64,000 bases of DNA from Rhineura floridana (GCF_030035675.1 NC_084499.1:16936239-17000238), one strand, 5' to 3'; counted from the stretch's first letter, positions 57,891 through 63,883 are shown. The notes: a model not told the origin generated them from the sequence alone. Program-made: numbers and translations.

Positions 57891-59269
57891 CCCACCTTTC
57901 CTCCAAAAAGCTCAAGGTGATATACAGGGTTCTCCCCCTCCCCATTTTATCCTCACAACAACCCTGTGAGGTAGGTTAGGATGTGATTGGCCCAAGGTCA
58001 CCCAGTGAGCTTCAAGTCTGAGAAGACAGTCTCCCAGGTCCTACATCATTATCATCATCTACTTTAACACTATGACCAGCAATTGTTGGTTTGAGATTTA
58101 GGGAGCAGTTAATGAAATAACAACACAAGGCAGTTCAATGCACTTTAGTGTGGTCCAGTTAACTCTAGCAATTTTTGGTTAGCGTCAGGGATTTGCAGTA
58201 CATTCATGCTTCTGGGCAGAGGTGGCAGTGGCCGCTAACTGGTTAGGTGCTGAAGTCTGAAGGGGACGCACGCAGAAATCAGATAAGTGTCCTTTCACTG
58301 GGGTGAGCAGATCTGTGTTTTAATCGCCCAGCTCATTTGGTGTGGTTCCAATTCCTTCCTGGTCTTCTCTGTCATAGGCTTCACGAGGCACAAGAAGAGA
58401 TGCAGCCGGCTCTCTCAGTGTTCCAGTTCCAGCGCCTGCTCTCCAACCTGAAGGTGCTCCGGATCCGGGCCAGAAGCAGCCAGGGACCAGGTAAGTCATT
58501 CAAGAAGCTTGTGTGTGGAAGGCCTCTGTTCCCTGATACAGGCCGTCATGTAGGAGGTGGAGCAGACTCATTCTCTGTCACTCCAGAGGGCAGGATTCAA
58601 ATGGATGGGTGCGGAAATGGCAGAGAAGCAGATTTCAGCTGAATGTAAGGAGGCCCTTTGGCTGACTGTTAGGAGAGTGCTTGTAGGTTTCCCATGGGCA
58701 TCTGGCTGGCCACTGTGCAAACAGAAAGCTGGAATTGGGTCTGTTTGTGTTAGAATGAGCAAAGGAGGCATTTCTCAGGTGTCCTCTGCTTTTAACTGAG
58801 CTTGAATTAACATAAGAGCCCGGCTGCTCTATCTGCCCATCTAGTCCAGCCTCCTGTTCCCACAGCAGCCAACCAGATGCCCCAATGGGAAGCCCTCAAG
58901 CAGGACCTGAACGCAAAAGCAAATCTCCCCACTTGTCATTCCCAGCAACTGGTATTCAGAGGCATTCTGCCCCTGACAACAAATGTAGCCGTCATGGCTA
59001 GTAGCCATTGATTCCGTGCCCCCCTCTGTATCTCTCCTCTTTTTCCACAGGCAGGATCTCCCTGAAGGAAGTCCAGCTGACGTCAGCTCGCCCGGGCCTT
59101 GCCCAGCCGGCCGTGTGGGTCGAAGAGTGTATATGCCCGCAAGGGTACGTAGGCCAGTTCTGCGAGTCCTGTGCTGCTGGCTACAAGCGGGAGGCAAACT
59201 TTGGTGGCCCTTTCTCCAGATGCATCCCCTGTTCTTGCAACCAGCACGGCAGCTGCGATCCTGATACAG
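33170..59269 (+). CDS. LAMC3: LAMC3, 5' half of the gene (coding exons 1-12, 3' end outside window)
   Basis: Laminin gamma-3 chain, a secreted basement-membrane subunit that assembles with alpha and beta chains. Twelve exons with matching phases give about 723 residues. They hold: a signal peptide (about 1-20), the LN polymerisation domain (about 22-269) with [15 protein letters not shown] and [17 protein letters not shown] repeats 1-4 and part of LE5 (270-506), the L4 domain (about 507-665), then the second part of the split LE and the start of the next LE. Residues match human LAMC3 closely in every exon, closer than to LAMC1 by my recollection (for example CNCSGRS and YGQ in L4). All junctions obey GT/AG. 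The remaining LE repeats and coiled coil lie beyond the right edge; 59270-64000 contains no further exon I could find. Introns 1 (6.7 kb), 3 and 5 (over 3 kb) are swollen by repeats. Confidence 0.96.
33554..33973 (+). mobile_element. TAGGGATGG hAT MITE abutting LAMC3 exon 1 donor
   Basis: Starts TAGGGATAG only 12 bases after the last base of exon 1 and runs the full length of the family to CCCGTCCCTT. A flanking 8-bp duplication is no longer clear, so it is not recent. Confidence 0.8.
34005..34135. mobile_element. Palindromic hAT-type MITE
   Basis: GGGGAACCTGTGGTCCTCCA at the left mirrors GAACCACAGGTTCCCCAACC at the right, around CCCATCAGCCCCAGCC. Confidence 0.75.
34862..35245 (-). mobile_element. 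TAGGGATGG hAT MITE, ends lost
   Basis: Reversed copy, from ATCTATCCAATTCGTACTTT to GACAGGAAAAATGAGAAAC. Confidence 0.75.
35355..35470. mobile_element. Palindromic hAT-type MITE
   Basis: TTTGGCCCTCCAGGTGGACT, CATCAGCCCCTGCCAGC and GATGGGAGTTGGAGTCCAAC, ACATCTGGAAGGCCGC form the two arms. Confidence 0.7.
35490..35847 (+). mobile_element. CR1 LINE 3' end
   Basis: Decayed ORF2 end (TTAAACTATGGAATTTGCTC, AACTTGGATGGCTTTAAAAG), then a 3' UTR with GCTAGATGGGCCTCTGGCCT and a tail of TGTTGTTATGCTCTTATG. Same subfamily as 18080-18640. Confidence 0.85.
36140..37370. other. LAMC3 intron 1, unassigned stretch
   Basis: A CR1 3' UTR scrap precedes it (about 36020-36100). No other repeat or exon was recognised in this 1.2 kb. 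Confidence 0.4.
37381..38075. repeat. 540-bp-spaced direct repeat holding a TAGGGATGG MITE between two palindromic MITE copies
   Basis: CCTTCAAATACACT followed by CAGGCTG and a palindromic MITE arm occurs at 37381-37475 and again at 37921-38016. Between them lies a reversed TAGGGATGG MITE (37478-37920). The right copy of the palindromic MITE is complete, the left one stops where the TAGGGATGG element begins. Confidence 0.65.
38350..38480. mobile_element. Palindromic hAT-type MITE
   Basis: Arms TGTGGGGAAGCTTTGGACCT and GGGCCACCGGTTCCCCACAT are inverted around CTTCCATCAGCATGGCCGAC. Confidence 0.75.
38555..38990 (-). mobile_element. L2-like LINE 3' end
   Basis: Reverse translation gives [20 protein letters not shown] and [11 protein letters not shown], the end of an L2-group ORF2. 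3' UTR with ATAACAAAAATAAATG and an (ATT)n tail at 38558-38575. Confidence 0.75.
39325..39728 (-). mobile_element. TAGGGATGG hAT MITE
   Basis: Reversed copy with CTTCCGAAGCAATACGC, ACACAGCCATCCTTTAAAAT and GCAAACTGATGCAGAAATGT. The terminal repeats are worn. Confidence 0.75.
39760..40190 (-). mobile_element. Probable L2-like LINE 3' remnant
   Basis: TTGGCAAGGAGTTCCACAGG, GGCAAGGCCTGCTACAC and GGTCCCTGATAAAGGCC are reversed traces of an ORF2 end; the region continues into AAAACATTAAAAAACTGGC low-complexity DNA. A MITE-like block AGTAGGCCTATTGAAAATAA interrupts it. Confidence 0.5.
40250..40554 (+). CDS. LAMC3: LAMC3 coding exon 2: LN domain
   Basis: Encodes [20 protein letters not shown], then [20 protein letters not shown] and ending SPILQ. 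The acceptor is TTTCTCTAG and the donor GTACAA; it starts in phase 1 and ends in phase 0. Confidence 0.96.
40628..41142. mobile_element. Element with about 80-bp terminal inverted repeats
   Basis: The left arm (CCCAAAAAAACAGTAACAAA, GTGCCGAACCAGTGAAAAAG, CCAGTAGTAGAAA) reappears inverted at 41055-41140 (TTTCTACTGGCTTTTTCACT, GGCTTGGCACTCTGAGGG, CTTTTGTTATTGTTGTTTTT). Inside are GCCCGACGAGTTTCGGG and CTTTGTCAAGGGC. The family and outer limits are not established. Confidence 0.7.
41160..41640. other. LTR-like or unassigned segment
   Basis: A Pro- and acid-rich short frame, a TATA-like CTATATAGC near 41551 and a following AGTTGCTTGTTTGCTGAAGC resemble part of an LTR of the kind at 5943-6575, but no clear ends or duplication were found. 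If it is an LTR relic it is broken. Confidence 0.25.
42327..42457 (+). CDS. LAMC3: LAMC3 coding exon 3: end of LN domain
   Basis: Encodes [20 protein letters not shown], then [20 protein letters not shown] and VGG. Nearly identical to human. The acceptor is CTCCACAG and the donor GTAAGT. Confidence 0.96.
42460..43125. other. LAMC3 intron 3, unassigned stretch
   Basis: No repeat or exon recognised. CAGCAACAGCAGCAAATACC-like and TGGTGGTGGTGA runs are simple sequence. Confidence 0.4.
43130..43470 (-). mobile_element. Two tandem tRNA-derived SINE copies
   Basis: 43130-43290 and 43293-43470 are both reversed and both carry the CR1-like tail (GACTGAGTCAGACTTAACTC, GGCCATTGGTCCATCTAGCT) and the tRNA-like head. 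Further scraps of the family lie at 43515-43580 and 43738-43815. Confidence 0.8.
44455..44640 (-). mobile_element. TAGGGATGG hAT MITE, truncated
   Basis: Reversed 3' part (AGGAATGTGGGGAGAATTTT, CGGCCATCCTTCGAAACTCC), cut off where the LINE at 44641 begins. Confidence 0.7.
44641..44920 (+). mobile_element. L2-like LINE 3' end
   Basis: GGAACAGTCTTCCCGAGGAA, TTCCGGCGCCAGGTCAAAAC and CTTCCTATTCTCTGAAGCAT are the decayed ORF2 end. The 3' end CACCGCCCAGAGAGCTATTG, GTCGGGCGGTATATAAATTT and (AATAA)n is well kept. Confidence 0.8.
45035..45372 (-). mobile_element. TAGGGATGG hAT MITE interrupted by a LINE tail
   Basis: Reversed MITE sequence, broken at 45146-45202 by GGGCTCCTGCTGGGAGGAAG and (AATAA)n, a 57-base L2-like 3' tail. 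MITE sequence then resumes (CATTCAAACATGTGTTTATT) and ends CCATCCCTC. Confidence 0.75.
45391..45470 (+). mobile_element. TAGGGATGG hAT MITE fragment
   Basis: AGAGATGGGGGGAGCTGTCA to CTCCACATCTCTGTAGCAAT. Confidence 0.6.
45545..45665. mobile_element. Palindromic hAT-type MITE
   Basis: GGACTCCAACTCCCATCATC and ATTATGGGAGTTGTAGTTCA are the inner arms, AACTGTGGGTCCCCACG and CATTTGGGGACCCAGTGG the outer. Confidence 0.7.
45682..45880 (+). mobile_element. tRNA-derived SINE, near-complete copy
   Basis: Head CATAGCTTAGTGGTAGAGCA and TCCCAGGTTCAGTCTC (A and B box-like), middle GGGCTGGGAAAACCGC, tail CTAGATGGACCAACCTTCTG and AAGGCTGCTTCCTGTGTTCC. The tail parallels the CR1 3' end. Confidence 0.85.
46014..46180 (+). 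CDS. LAMC3: LAMC3 coding exon 4: LE1
   Basis: Encodes [20 protein letters not shown], then [20 protein letters not shown] and [16 protein letters not shown], a complete laminin EGF-like repeat. The acceptor is TCTCCTAG and the donor GTAAGT. Confidence 0.96.
46395..46500 (+). mobile_element. Charlie-like hAT fragment
   Basis: GTGCTCGGGGGCCAAATGTG and CTGCAGGTCTCAGGCACCTC match the start of the 47687-48110 family. Confidence 0.5.
46625..46800 (-). mobile_element. L2-like LINE 3' tail with (ATC)n
   Basis: TTATTATCATCATCATCATC followed by CTTCTTCCCAAAGGAGCCCA and GCATCTTAAAAGCAATTCCA, the reversed tail of the LINE family seen at 13170. Confidence 0.6.
46856..47044 (+). CDS. LAMC3: LAMC3 coding exon 5: LE2 and start of LE3
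   Basis: Encodes [20 protein letters not shown], then [20 protein letters not shown] and CQPCNCNPA. The acceptor is CTGTCCAG and the donor GTAGGC; the Gly codon is split to exon 6. Confidence 0.95.
47125..47462 (-). mobile_element. L2-like LINE tail followed by second-family SINE
   Basis: 47125-47195 is the tail (TTTATATCCTGCCCTTCCTC). 47229-47462 is a reversed SINE: CCACCTTTCCCGCAAGGAGC, CCCTGTGAGGTAGGTTAGGC and GGGGATTTGAACCTTGGC. Confidence 0.7.
47687..48110 (+). mobile_element. Charlie-like hAT, imperfect TIRs
   Basis: Begins TAGTGGTGGGGAACTTCAGG and ends AAAGGTTCCCTACGCCTG, which are imperfect inverted repeats. Interior GGCCCTTCAGGCCTCTATAT and ATGTGGCCCTTAGGCTGGC. Flanking octamers agree at five of eight bases. 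Confidence 0.65.
48978..49628 (+). CDS. L1 ORF1p-like protein of the HAL1-like element
   Basis: 216 codons from MAIKKVAEN (an in-frame ATG lies 27 bases upstream at 48951). Residues 1-40 are heptad-like ([29 protein letters not shown]), a probable coiled coil. Residues about 41-89 are four tandem VPVREET repeats. The rest resembles the RRM and C-terminal domain of L1 ORF1p: [39 protein letters not shown] and IPIRLL. L1 ORF1p is an RNA-binding chaperone of the retrotransposition particle. No ORF2 follows. Assignment is by motif memory. Confidence 0.75.
   Translation: MAIKKVAENLEITMFQKIMDEIEITKIELSKMKQEIKDIRVPVREVTLEGVPVREETPEIGTGVPVREETLETGIGVPVREEIPEIGTNVEQEQDLESMDFRNKIYCLELNVISEEINEDSRDKVINGMDYLLDWNDVMEPNIEKIYGINCSHVTMEKLLRDDPVYFEKKNRDMILQQYFSNLFRMDGKKIFGIEVIPIRLLLYDYGFDSKIIMEY
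49098..49244 (+). repeat. Minisatellite within the ORF1-like frame
   Basis: Four units of GTCCCTGTGAGAGAGGAGAC and following bases, 30+39+39+39 nucleotides. All units are multiples of three, so unit number can change without shifting the frame. Confidence 0.9.
50306..50423 (+). CDS. LAMC3: LAMC3 coding exon 6: LE3
   Basis: Encodes [20 protein letters not shown], then [19 protein letters not shown] (human GSLHLQCDDTGTCACKPTVT). The acceptor is TATCTTCTCAG and the donor GTGAGA. A SINE tail reaches to about 18 bases before the exon. Confidence 0.95.
50764..50862 (+). CDS. LAMC3: LAMC3 coding exon 7: LE4
   Basis: Encodes [20 protein letters not shown], then [13 protein letters not shown]. The acceptor is TCTTTTGCAG and the donor GTGAGT. 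Confidence 0.94.
51100..51685 (+). mobile_element. Unclassified MITE-like repeat, copy 1
   Basis: Shares at least 480 bases with 59780-60275, including CTTTCCTGCAATAGGTGGTC, CCAATAGCACATCCACAAAT and AAGCCCACAGGTATGGATGC. The ends CTAGGTCCTGTCCATGTGAC and (inverted) TTAGGGGCCCATCCATAATT are weakly inverted. Confidence 0.6.
51412..51428. repeat. (TA)n microsatellite
   Basis: A TATATATA run inside the MITE-like repeat; the sister copy at 60010 has AAAAAAAG instead. Confidence 0.85.
51855..52033 (+). mobile_element. L2-like LINE 3' end
   Basis: CTCTTCCAATAAGCTTTTAA, GCTGCCCTGGGCTCCTTCTG and GGAGGAAGGGCAGGATATAC, then AATAAATAAG. It ends about 32 bases before LAMC3 exon 8. Confidence 0.75.
52066..52202 (+). 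CDS. LAMC3: LAMC3 coding exon 8: end of LE4 and LE5 first part
   Basis: Encodes [20 protein letters not shown], then [20 protein letters not shown] and ISDFSQ (human FCYGHSKVCASTAQFQVHHI). The acceptor is CTTGTGCAG and the donor GTAGTT. Confidence 0.94.
52513..52862. mobile_element. Charlie-like hAT (GTGGACCAC type)
   Basis: The left end CAAGTGGTTGCCAAA and the right end TTTGGGAACTCCTC are inverted, and GTGGACCACTTG mirrors GCAATGGACCACCTG. A related fragment is at 31600-31800 (GATCACTTGCAAATTGCC, TTTTCTGCCTGTTGTAAGAG). Confidence 0.65.
52990..53115. mobile_element. Palindromic hAT-type MITE
   Basis: GTGCCTTCCAGATGCTGTTG, CAACTCCCATCATCCCTGGC and AACCATGTCTGGAGGGCACC. Confidence 0.65.
53364..53750. 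mobile_element. hAT-like MITE (GGGATGGGATCC family), copy 2
   Basis: TAGGGATGGGATCCATTGGT to TTCTAGCATAGCCCTGG. Shares AACAGGCCGGTAT and TCGTTCTTTGTCCG with 3107-3472. Confidence 0.65.
53760..55195. other. LAMC3 intron 8, mostly unassigned, with a LINE 3' tail
   Basis: 54300-54890 ends GTAAACTGCTTAGAAGCCAC, TTTGGCAATAAAGTGGCATA, ATTGAATTGATT, which looks like an L2-group 3' end. 54702-54732 is a (TG)n run. Nothing else recognised. Confidence 0.45.
55199..55400 (+). mobile_element. tRNA-derived SINE copy
   Basis: Head AGCCTAATGGCAGAGCACCA, middle CATCTCCAGGTAGGGCTAGG, tail CTGAGCTACATGGGCCAAAG. Confidence 0.8.
55838..55954 (+). CDS. LAMC3: LAMC3 coding exon 9: start of L4 domain
   Basis: Encodes [20 protein letters not shown], then [19 protein letters not shown]. 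This is the least conserved exon but the Trp spacing and the phases (1 in, 1 out) fit human GAEGWWARSV and LTAPEKFLG. The acceptor is TTTAACCAG and the donor GTATGA. Confidence 0.85.
56090..56370 (+). mobile_element. Unclassified repeat shared with 32380-32600
   Basis: Contains GGGGCTTAGTCCCCCTAC, and two internal parallels AAACCAATCAGCATGAAATG and GCCGATCAGAGTGAAAGG, each followed by a GAGTTAGCCACTG/GAGTCAGCCACTG stretch, so it is itself partly tandem. Confidence 0.5.
56620..56790 (+). mobile_element. L2-like LINE 3' tail
   Basis: TTTTAGACTGTTTTAATTGT, GGGATGTCTCATGGGGAGTG and TTCTTAAATGTAAATAAATA. Confidence 0.55.
57112..57313 (+). CDS. LAMC3: LAMC3 coding exon 10: L4 domain
   Basis: Encodes [20 protein letters not shown], then [20 protein letters not shown] and CEEHIITF (human EKFLGDQRFSYGQPLILTFR). 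The acceptor is TCTCTTAG and the donor GTAATA. Confidence 0.94.
57329..57512 (+). mobile_element. tRNA-derived SINE copy
   Basis: Well-kept head GCCGTAGCTCAGTGGGAGAG and GTCCCCAATCCGATTCC, tail CTAGATGGACCAATGGTCTG. It starts about 15 bases after the LAMC3 exon 10 donor. Confidence 0.85.
57720..57850. mobile_element. Palindromic hAT-type MITE
   Basis: AGGGGGAGCCAACCTTGTGC, CAGGTCCCATCAGCCCTAGC and GGGATTTGAAGTCC, ACATCTGGAGGATGTC. Confidence 0.65.
57856..58045 (-). mobile_element. tRNA-like SINE, second family, with (ATT)n
   Basis: (ATT)n at 57859-57889, then TCCCACCTTTCCTCCAAAAA, ACAACCCTGTGAGGTAGGTT and GGCCCAAGGTCACCCAGTGA. Confidence 0.75.
58378..58490 (+). CDS. LAMC3: LAMC3 coding exon 11: L4 domain
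   Basis: Encodes [20 protein letters not shown], then [18 protein letters not shown] (human FHFQRLLANLTSLRLRVSPG). The acceptor is TCTGTCATAG and the donor GTAAGT. Confidence 0.92.
58812..59017 (-). mobile_element. CR1 3' UTR fragment next to LAMC3 exon 12
   Basis: Reversed CR1 3' UTR (ATCTGCCCATCTAGTCCAGC, CAGCAGCCAACCAGATGCCC, CATGGCTAGTAGCCATTGAT). It ends 33 bases before the exon. Confidence 0.85.
59051..59269 (+). CDS. LAMC3: LAMC3 coding exon 12: end of L4, LE second part and start of next LE
   Basis: Encodes [20 protein letters not shown], then [20 protein letters not shown] and [13 protein letters not shown] (human [20 protein letters not shown]). The acceptor is TTTCCACAG and the donor GTCAGT. 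It is the last LAMC3 exon found in the window. Confidence 0.95.
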
Positions 59270-59344
59270 GTCAGTCCTTTCTCTCTGCCTACTTGTCTTT
59301 GCTATTAGGCATTTCTTGTGTGTGGGGGTATTATTTATTTAATG

Positions 59345-59748
59345 ACCTGGTTACTTCAGTGTAAGAGAAATATCAACTCATTTGAAACGTGGTGGTGGAG
59401 GAGAGCTTTGGGCATACCATGGGCCACAAAAAAGACAAATAATTGGGTGTTAGAACAAATTAAACCAGAACTATCCCTAGAAGCTAAGATGAAACTGAGG
59501 TTATCATACTTTGGACACATCATGAGAAGACATGATTCACTACAAAAGACAATAATGCTGGGAAAAACAGAAGGGAGTAGAAAAAGAGGAAGGCCAAGCA
59601 AGAGATGGACTGATTCCATAAAGGAAGCCACAGACCTGAACTTACAAGATCTGAACAGATTGGTTCATGACAGATGCTATTGGAGGTCACTGATTCATAG
59701 GGTCACCATAAGTCATAATTGATTTGAAGGCACATAACACACATGAAC
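59345..59748 (+). mobile_element. Bov-B (RTE) LINE 3' end
   Basis: Open frame for about 125 codons: WWWRRALGIPW, EQIKPELSLEAKMKLRLSYF, GHIMRRHDSLQKTIMLGKTE and RKRGRPSKRWTDSIKEATD, the C-terminus typical of RTE/Bov-B ORF2. The 3' end GGGTCACCATAAGTCATAAT, TGATTTGAAGGCACATAACA follows. 5' truncated. Tail sequence is shared with the 5S SINE at 27764. Confidence 0.9.
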
Positions 59749-59779
59749 CATAGGAAAAAAATCATATAAAATATTAACA

Positions 59780-60275
59780 TTTCTTACTATATACGGATTT
59801 TCACATTCACAAATGCACATTAGAAATACCACCCAAAACCTGATGTTTTTCTAAACCGGTAATTAATTGTATTCACATCCGTGCGCTCAGACGCAATGCC
59901 ACAAACTTTCCTGCAATATGCAGTCCATGGGTATTCCTCCATCATACGCCAAGCCCCTTGTCTCCTTCCCATCCAATAGCACATCCGCAAACCTGTGCAT
60001 GCATGGGAATTTTAAAAAAAGATACACACTTCTGCATTCTTCTGAAAAAATGCGCAAAAAACAAATGACCCATATGGACCAGTCACTGAAAAGGGGTGGA
60101 CTTAGGGGAGCAGCCAATGCTAAAGCAATTTAGACCAAAAAAAAGCCCACATGTATGGATGCTTGATAATCGGGTTTTCACAATAATCTGACCACAAATG
60201 GGACACGCATGGATCTCAAGGCCACCAACCGAGTATGGAAAACGTGGATTTTGCAGTTAGGTATGAATGGGCCCT
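59780..60275 (+). mobile_element. Unclassified MITE-like repeat, copy 2
   Basis: Same orientation and about 80% alike to 51200-51685; ends TTTTGCAGTTAGGTATGAAT and GGGCCCTAA. Confidence 0.6.
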
Positions 60276-60915
60276 AAAAGGCAAACTCAACTCAGTCTAT
60301 CAAAGGTCTGGGGAAAAAGGTAAATCTTTACTTGGCATCGAAAATGTCAACAAAGGCACTGGGCGGACCTCACTAGGGAGAGCATTCCACAGATGGGGAG
60401 CCAAAACTGAAAAGGCCCTGAGCCGCAACTGAAAAGGCTACAGTGGCCAAAGGTGGGAGTGATGGTGGTGGTTCATTTCTATAGCAAGTTTAACCACAGC
60501 AACAAAAAGAAAGGAAAAGAAAAGAAGACATCAGCTCACATTAATACAATGACTATCAATACATCCATCCCACTTTAAACATGTAAGTCTATGTATGCCA
60601 CCCACATCCTGACAGATATCCAAGTGAAATTGACGTTCATAAGAAGTAGGTTCAAATGTAGGAAGTGCAGTCAGGTCCTTGGACCCCTGCAAAATACATG
60701 GTGGGTGTGCTTCCAGGTTCGAAGTCGAAGCCTCTTGGTGACCGTAAGAGCTCGCCAAATCCACTTTTGTCATCCTGCCATTAGTCTCCCATGCCCCAGG
60801 AACAGAATTTAAAAGGATATGGGATATCAATATCAAGAATTTCTTCAATACAAAACAAATGCAGACAATAACATCGGAACCACCCCCCAAATAAAATGTC
60901 ATTGGACATGCCCAC

Positions 60916-61256
60916 CAGGGCTGTGGAGTCGGTACGCCAAACCTTTGACTCCGACTCCTCTGTTTTTGCTACTGTCCGACTCCTTCATAAATGGCAAATG
61001 TATATTAACTAGTAATAACAAATTTACTGTAGTAAATAGGAAGCACAAGGCATTTCATCACCACCATGTGAATCATCAGGTAGATTGATAGAACATAAAA
61101 TACATTTATTTGATTAAAATTTCTGAACAAGAAAACTTTCCTAAATTCCTATGAAAGTTTTTATTTTGAAGTTGGAGTCGGTACATTTCTACCGACTCCG
61201 ACTCCACCCAAAATTGCTTCTGACTCCACAACTCTGGCTCCGACTCCACAGCCCTG
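60916..61256. mobile_element. hAT transposon, non-autonomous, perfect 8-bp TSD
   Basis: A 341-base element from CAGGGCTGTGGAGTCGG to CCGACTCCACAGCCCTG, a perfect 17-base inverted repeat with further CGACTCC repeats inside. The octamer ATGCCCAC flanks both sides (60908-60915, 61257-61264). Confidence 0.93.
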
Positions 61257-61269
61257 ATGCCCACGCAGT

Positions 61270-62280
61270 GGCCACCTTTAACCCGATCCATATACGCCTG
61301 TTGTGTGTGATTCTACAACGCACGGACACACACTCATGGATGCAGAGGCTGCCAGCATCTGGCTGGTGCTCTGTTGTTACAACATCTGGAATGTTTGTTG
61401 GGGTTGAGACATAAAAGGAGTTGCTGAGTTGTTTTTTTTAAAAGGAAAGTTCTTAACAAGTTACTCTGCTTTGCCAAATGGAAACAGCATGATGCTCTGC
61501 AAGCCTTTTTCTCCCGCCTCCGCTTTCTACCGGGTCTGGTCTCTTTTTTCTTCCTTTCTGGTTGCACATAATCCCTGGATGCTATTCTAGGGCTTTGATC
61601 TCCCAGCTCTAGTTTCCACCAATCAAGCTGTGCATCCATTAGATAGGCACTTGCTAGTCGCTTAATTATTTTTCCCCAGACCTACCATACCCAATTTCCT
61701 CTTCTCTGTTTGACTCCTCCTCATCACATCTTGTCCCACTCTGGCTGCAACTCATTTCCCGAGGAAAATCCAATCCAACTAACACTGTCCTCATTTCCAT
61801 CTTGTCCTGTGCTGCCACAGTGGTTAAATGGGCCTGTGGAGAAACTGAGGAGGACTGAGCATGCTCAATTGGCATAGAATGCTCACTCACCAGGGTGTGT
61901 GTGTGTGTGTGTGCGAATGGAATGGAGTAGCTTGGAAGAGGGTATGGCTGGCTGGAACCCTGAATAGGAGCATTTATAAACGATGGATAATTCCGTCGGA
62001 AATGGGAGCAGAAGTTGCCACAGTCCACATGTGTGCCCTGAGGCCAGAAACCGAAACCCAAGCAAAGACAAAAGTGTTTGTTGATGCTGTGTTTTTAGTG
62101 CATAAATGTTACACAAATCATTATGTGATTTTTTTCATCACTTTTGACGTTTCCCTTCCACTGAAATTAATTACATAATTAATTAGCTTTAGCCATAGCA
62201 GGCAGTGAGACAAATTACATAGGTTTTGTTGCAGAACGGAAACAGCACTGATTGCAACAAACACAAAATAGGATGGAATT
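61270..62280. other. LAMC3 intron 12, unassigned, with (GT)n
   Basis: Only a (GT)n run at 61893-61912 was recognised in this kilobase. No LAMC3 exon was seen. Confidence 0.4.
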
Positions 62281-62720
62281 TAGGGATGGAAAGATCTGTT
62301 TCAGTTCTCCAGTATTCCAACATTTCCAATATTAAATTCAGTTCTCCACATTTCTGCAGCAATTTGCAATTTTTTTCAAAAAAAATCCTCATGAAAGTTC
62401 TCTAACATTTTAGTGCCATTTTGTCCTAATAAACACATTTTTGTAGGCAATTTTACTAACGTACACATTTCTGCAAGCAATTTCTCATCATCTAATTCAT
62501 TTTTGTATGTTATTTTCACTCATATTCATTGTTATGCACACTTTCCTCTTACATAAGCATTTTTGAAAACATTGTTTGGTTGTTGACTGCACTGCAAAAT
62601 TCAATTAAGTGCAAATTGTGAAGGATGCCTGTGTTGCTGTTCTCATATTGTTTCGGAAAGTGTGAATCTGATCGATTCGGCTCAAAATGCGCACTGAATC
62701 AAATTTATTGCCTATCCCTT
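62281..62720 (+). mobile_element. TAGGGATGG hAT MITE with near-perfect 8-bp TSD
   Basis: Runs TAGGGATGG to CCTATCCCTT. Flanking octamers ATGGAATT (62273-62280) and ATGGAAAT (62721-62728) differ at one base. Confidence 0.85.
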
Positions 62721-62729
62721 ATGGAAATC

Positions 62730-63400
62730 ACTGCATCCTTATATCCCTGGAACATTCCACATGGCAACATTCTGTTGCAGCTCCTGCTGGTATGAATGAT
62801 CACTACTGCTGATGCTCTGAACTGGATTTTACTCTTTTTGAGACGGTCTCCTTGCACTGTTTTGTTCACTCCATCACCTGCAATGTTTTATAATTTTAAA
62901 AATTAAATAAGCACTGCCCTCGAGCTGTTTCCTAAATCTTTTACTGTGTCATTGGTGATTGTGTTTCCTTGTGTGACACATTGCTTTTAACTGCCTGCAG
63001 AAGTGTGTTGCTAACTTGCTATTTCCCCCCCCCCCAATACACCTTTCATTTCATATTGGAAACAGTTTATATGTAAACTGGAGAAATCCCTAAGAATGGG
63101 CACGTTGAATCTATAGGCACGGTCCCACATTATCAGAGGCCCCAGGCGTTGGCTCATTTTGCATCTTGTTTTGAAGTGGCATTCTTTTCTTTTTTACTGT
63201 CTCTGCTTTATATCAGGGCTGAAACCACTGATGGTTGGCAGAAAACCATACAACACGGAAATGTTGAGCCATTGCTTTTTGTTGGTGGCTGAAACTATTT
63301 CAGCAGACATCAAACGCTCTCGCTCCAGAGCCAGGAAGCTATTCTTTTATGTGATGCCCATTCGTGATGGAGCTCATTCGAGACAACCTCTTGGTCATTT
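62730..63400. other. LAMC3 intron 12, unassigned
   Basis: Nothing recognised except a C10 run near 63029. Confidence 0.4.
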
Positions 63401-63407
63401 TATGTCC

Positions 63408-63735
63408 TTGGGCCAAATGCGGCCCTTGAAACCTCTCTATCTGGCCCTCGGGAATCTCCCAGTGCTATACCACCTCCCCAACCACACCACCTCTCCCCAG
63501 GCCATGTTGTCCTTTGGCCTCACTTTGCATCTTCCTTAAGTGTTTTCGTCTGGCTGTCTGGCTGTTTGCTTGGGTGGAGGCTAGAAAGGGATGTGTGAGC
63601 ATGTGCAGAAACTAGCATACTGTACAAAGGTAAAATTTACATTCATTGCTCCTCCCCTGTTTGCCTCTGGCCCCACCCACTACTGGCATGTGGAATGTTG
63701 CCCAGATGAGAATGTGGCTCTCAGGACAAAAAAAA
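63408..63735 (+). mobile_element. Charlie-like hAT fragment
   Basis: GGGCCAAATGCGGCCCTTGA, CCACCCACTACTGGCATGTG and GAATGTGGCTCTCAGGAC match 47687-48110; the 5' terminus is missing. Confidence 0.65.
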
Positions 63736-63883
63736 AAAGGATTTGTGTATGTGTGCTTTATTTTTCTTTTTTAAAATAAATTTATTTAGCAGTTTTACGA
63801 GTATATAATCAGGTCATTACTTATCAAAAGTACAAGAAAACATTTTAACAACCCTCCCACTCTCTCTCCCCGCCCCGCCCAAG

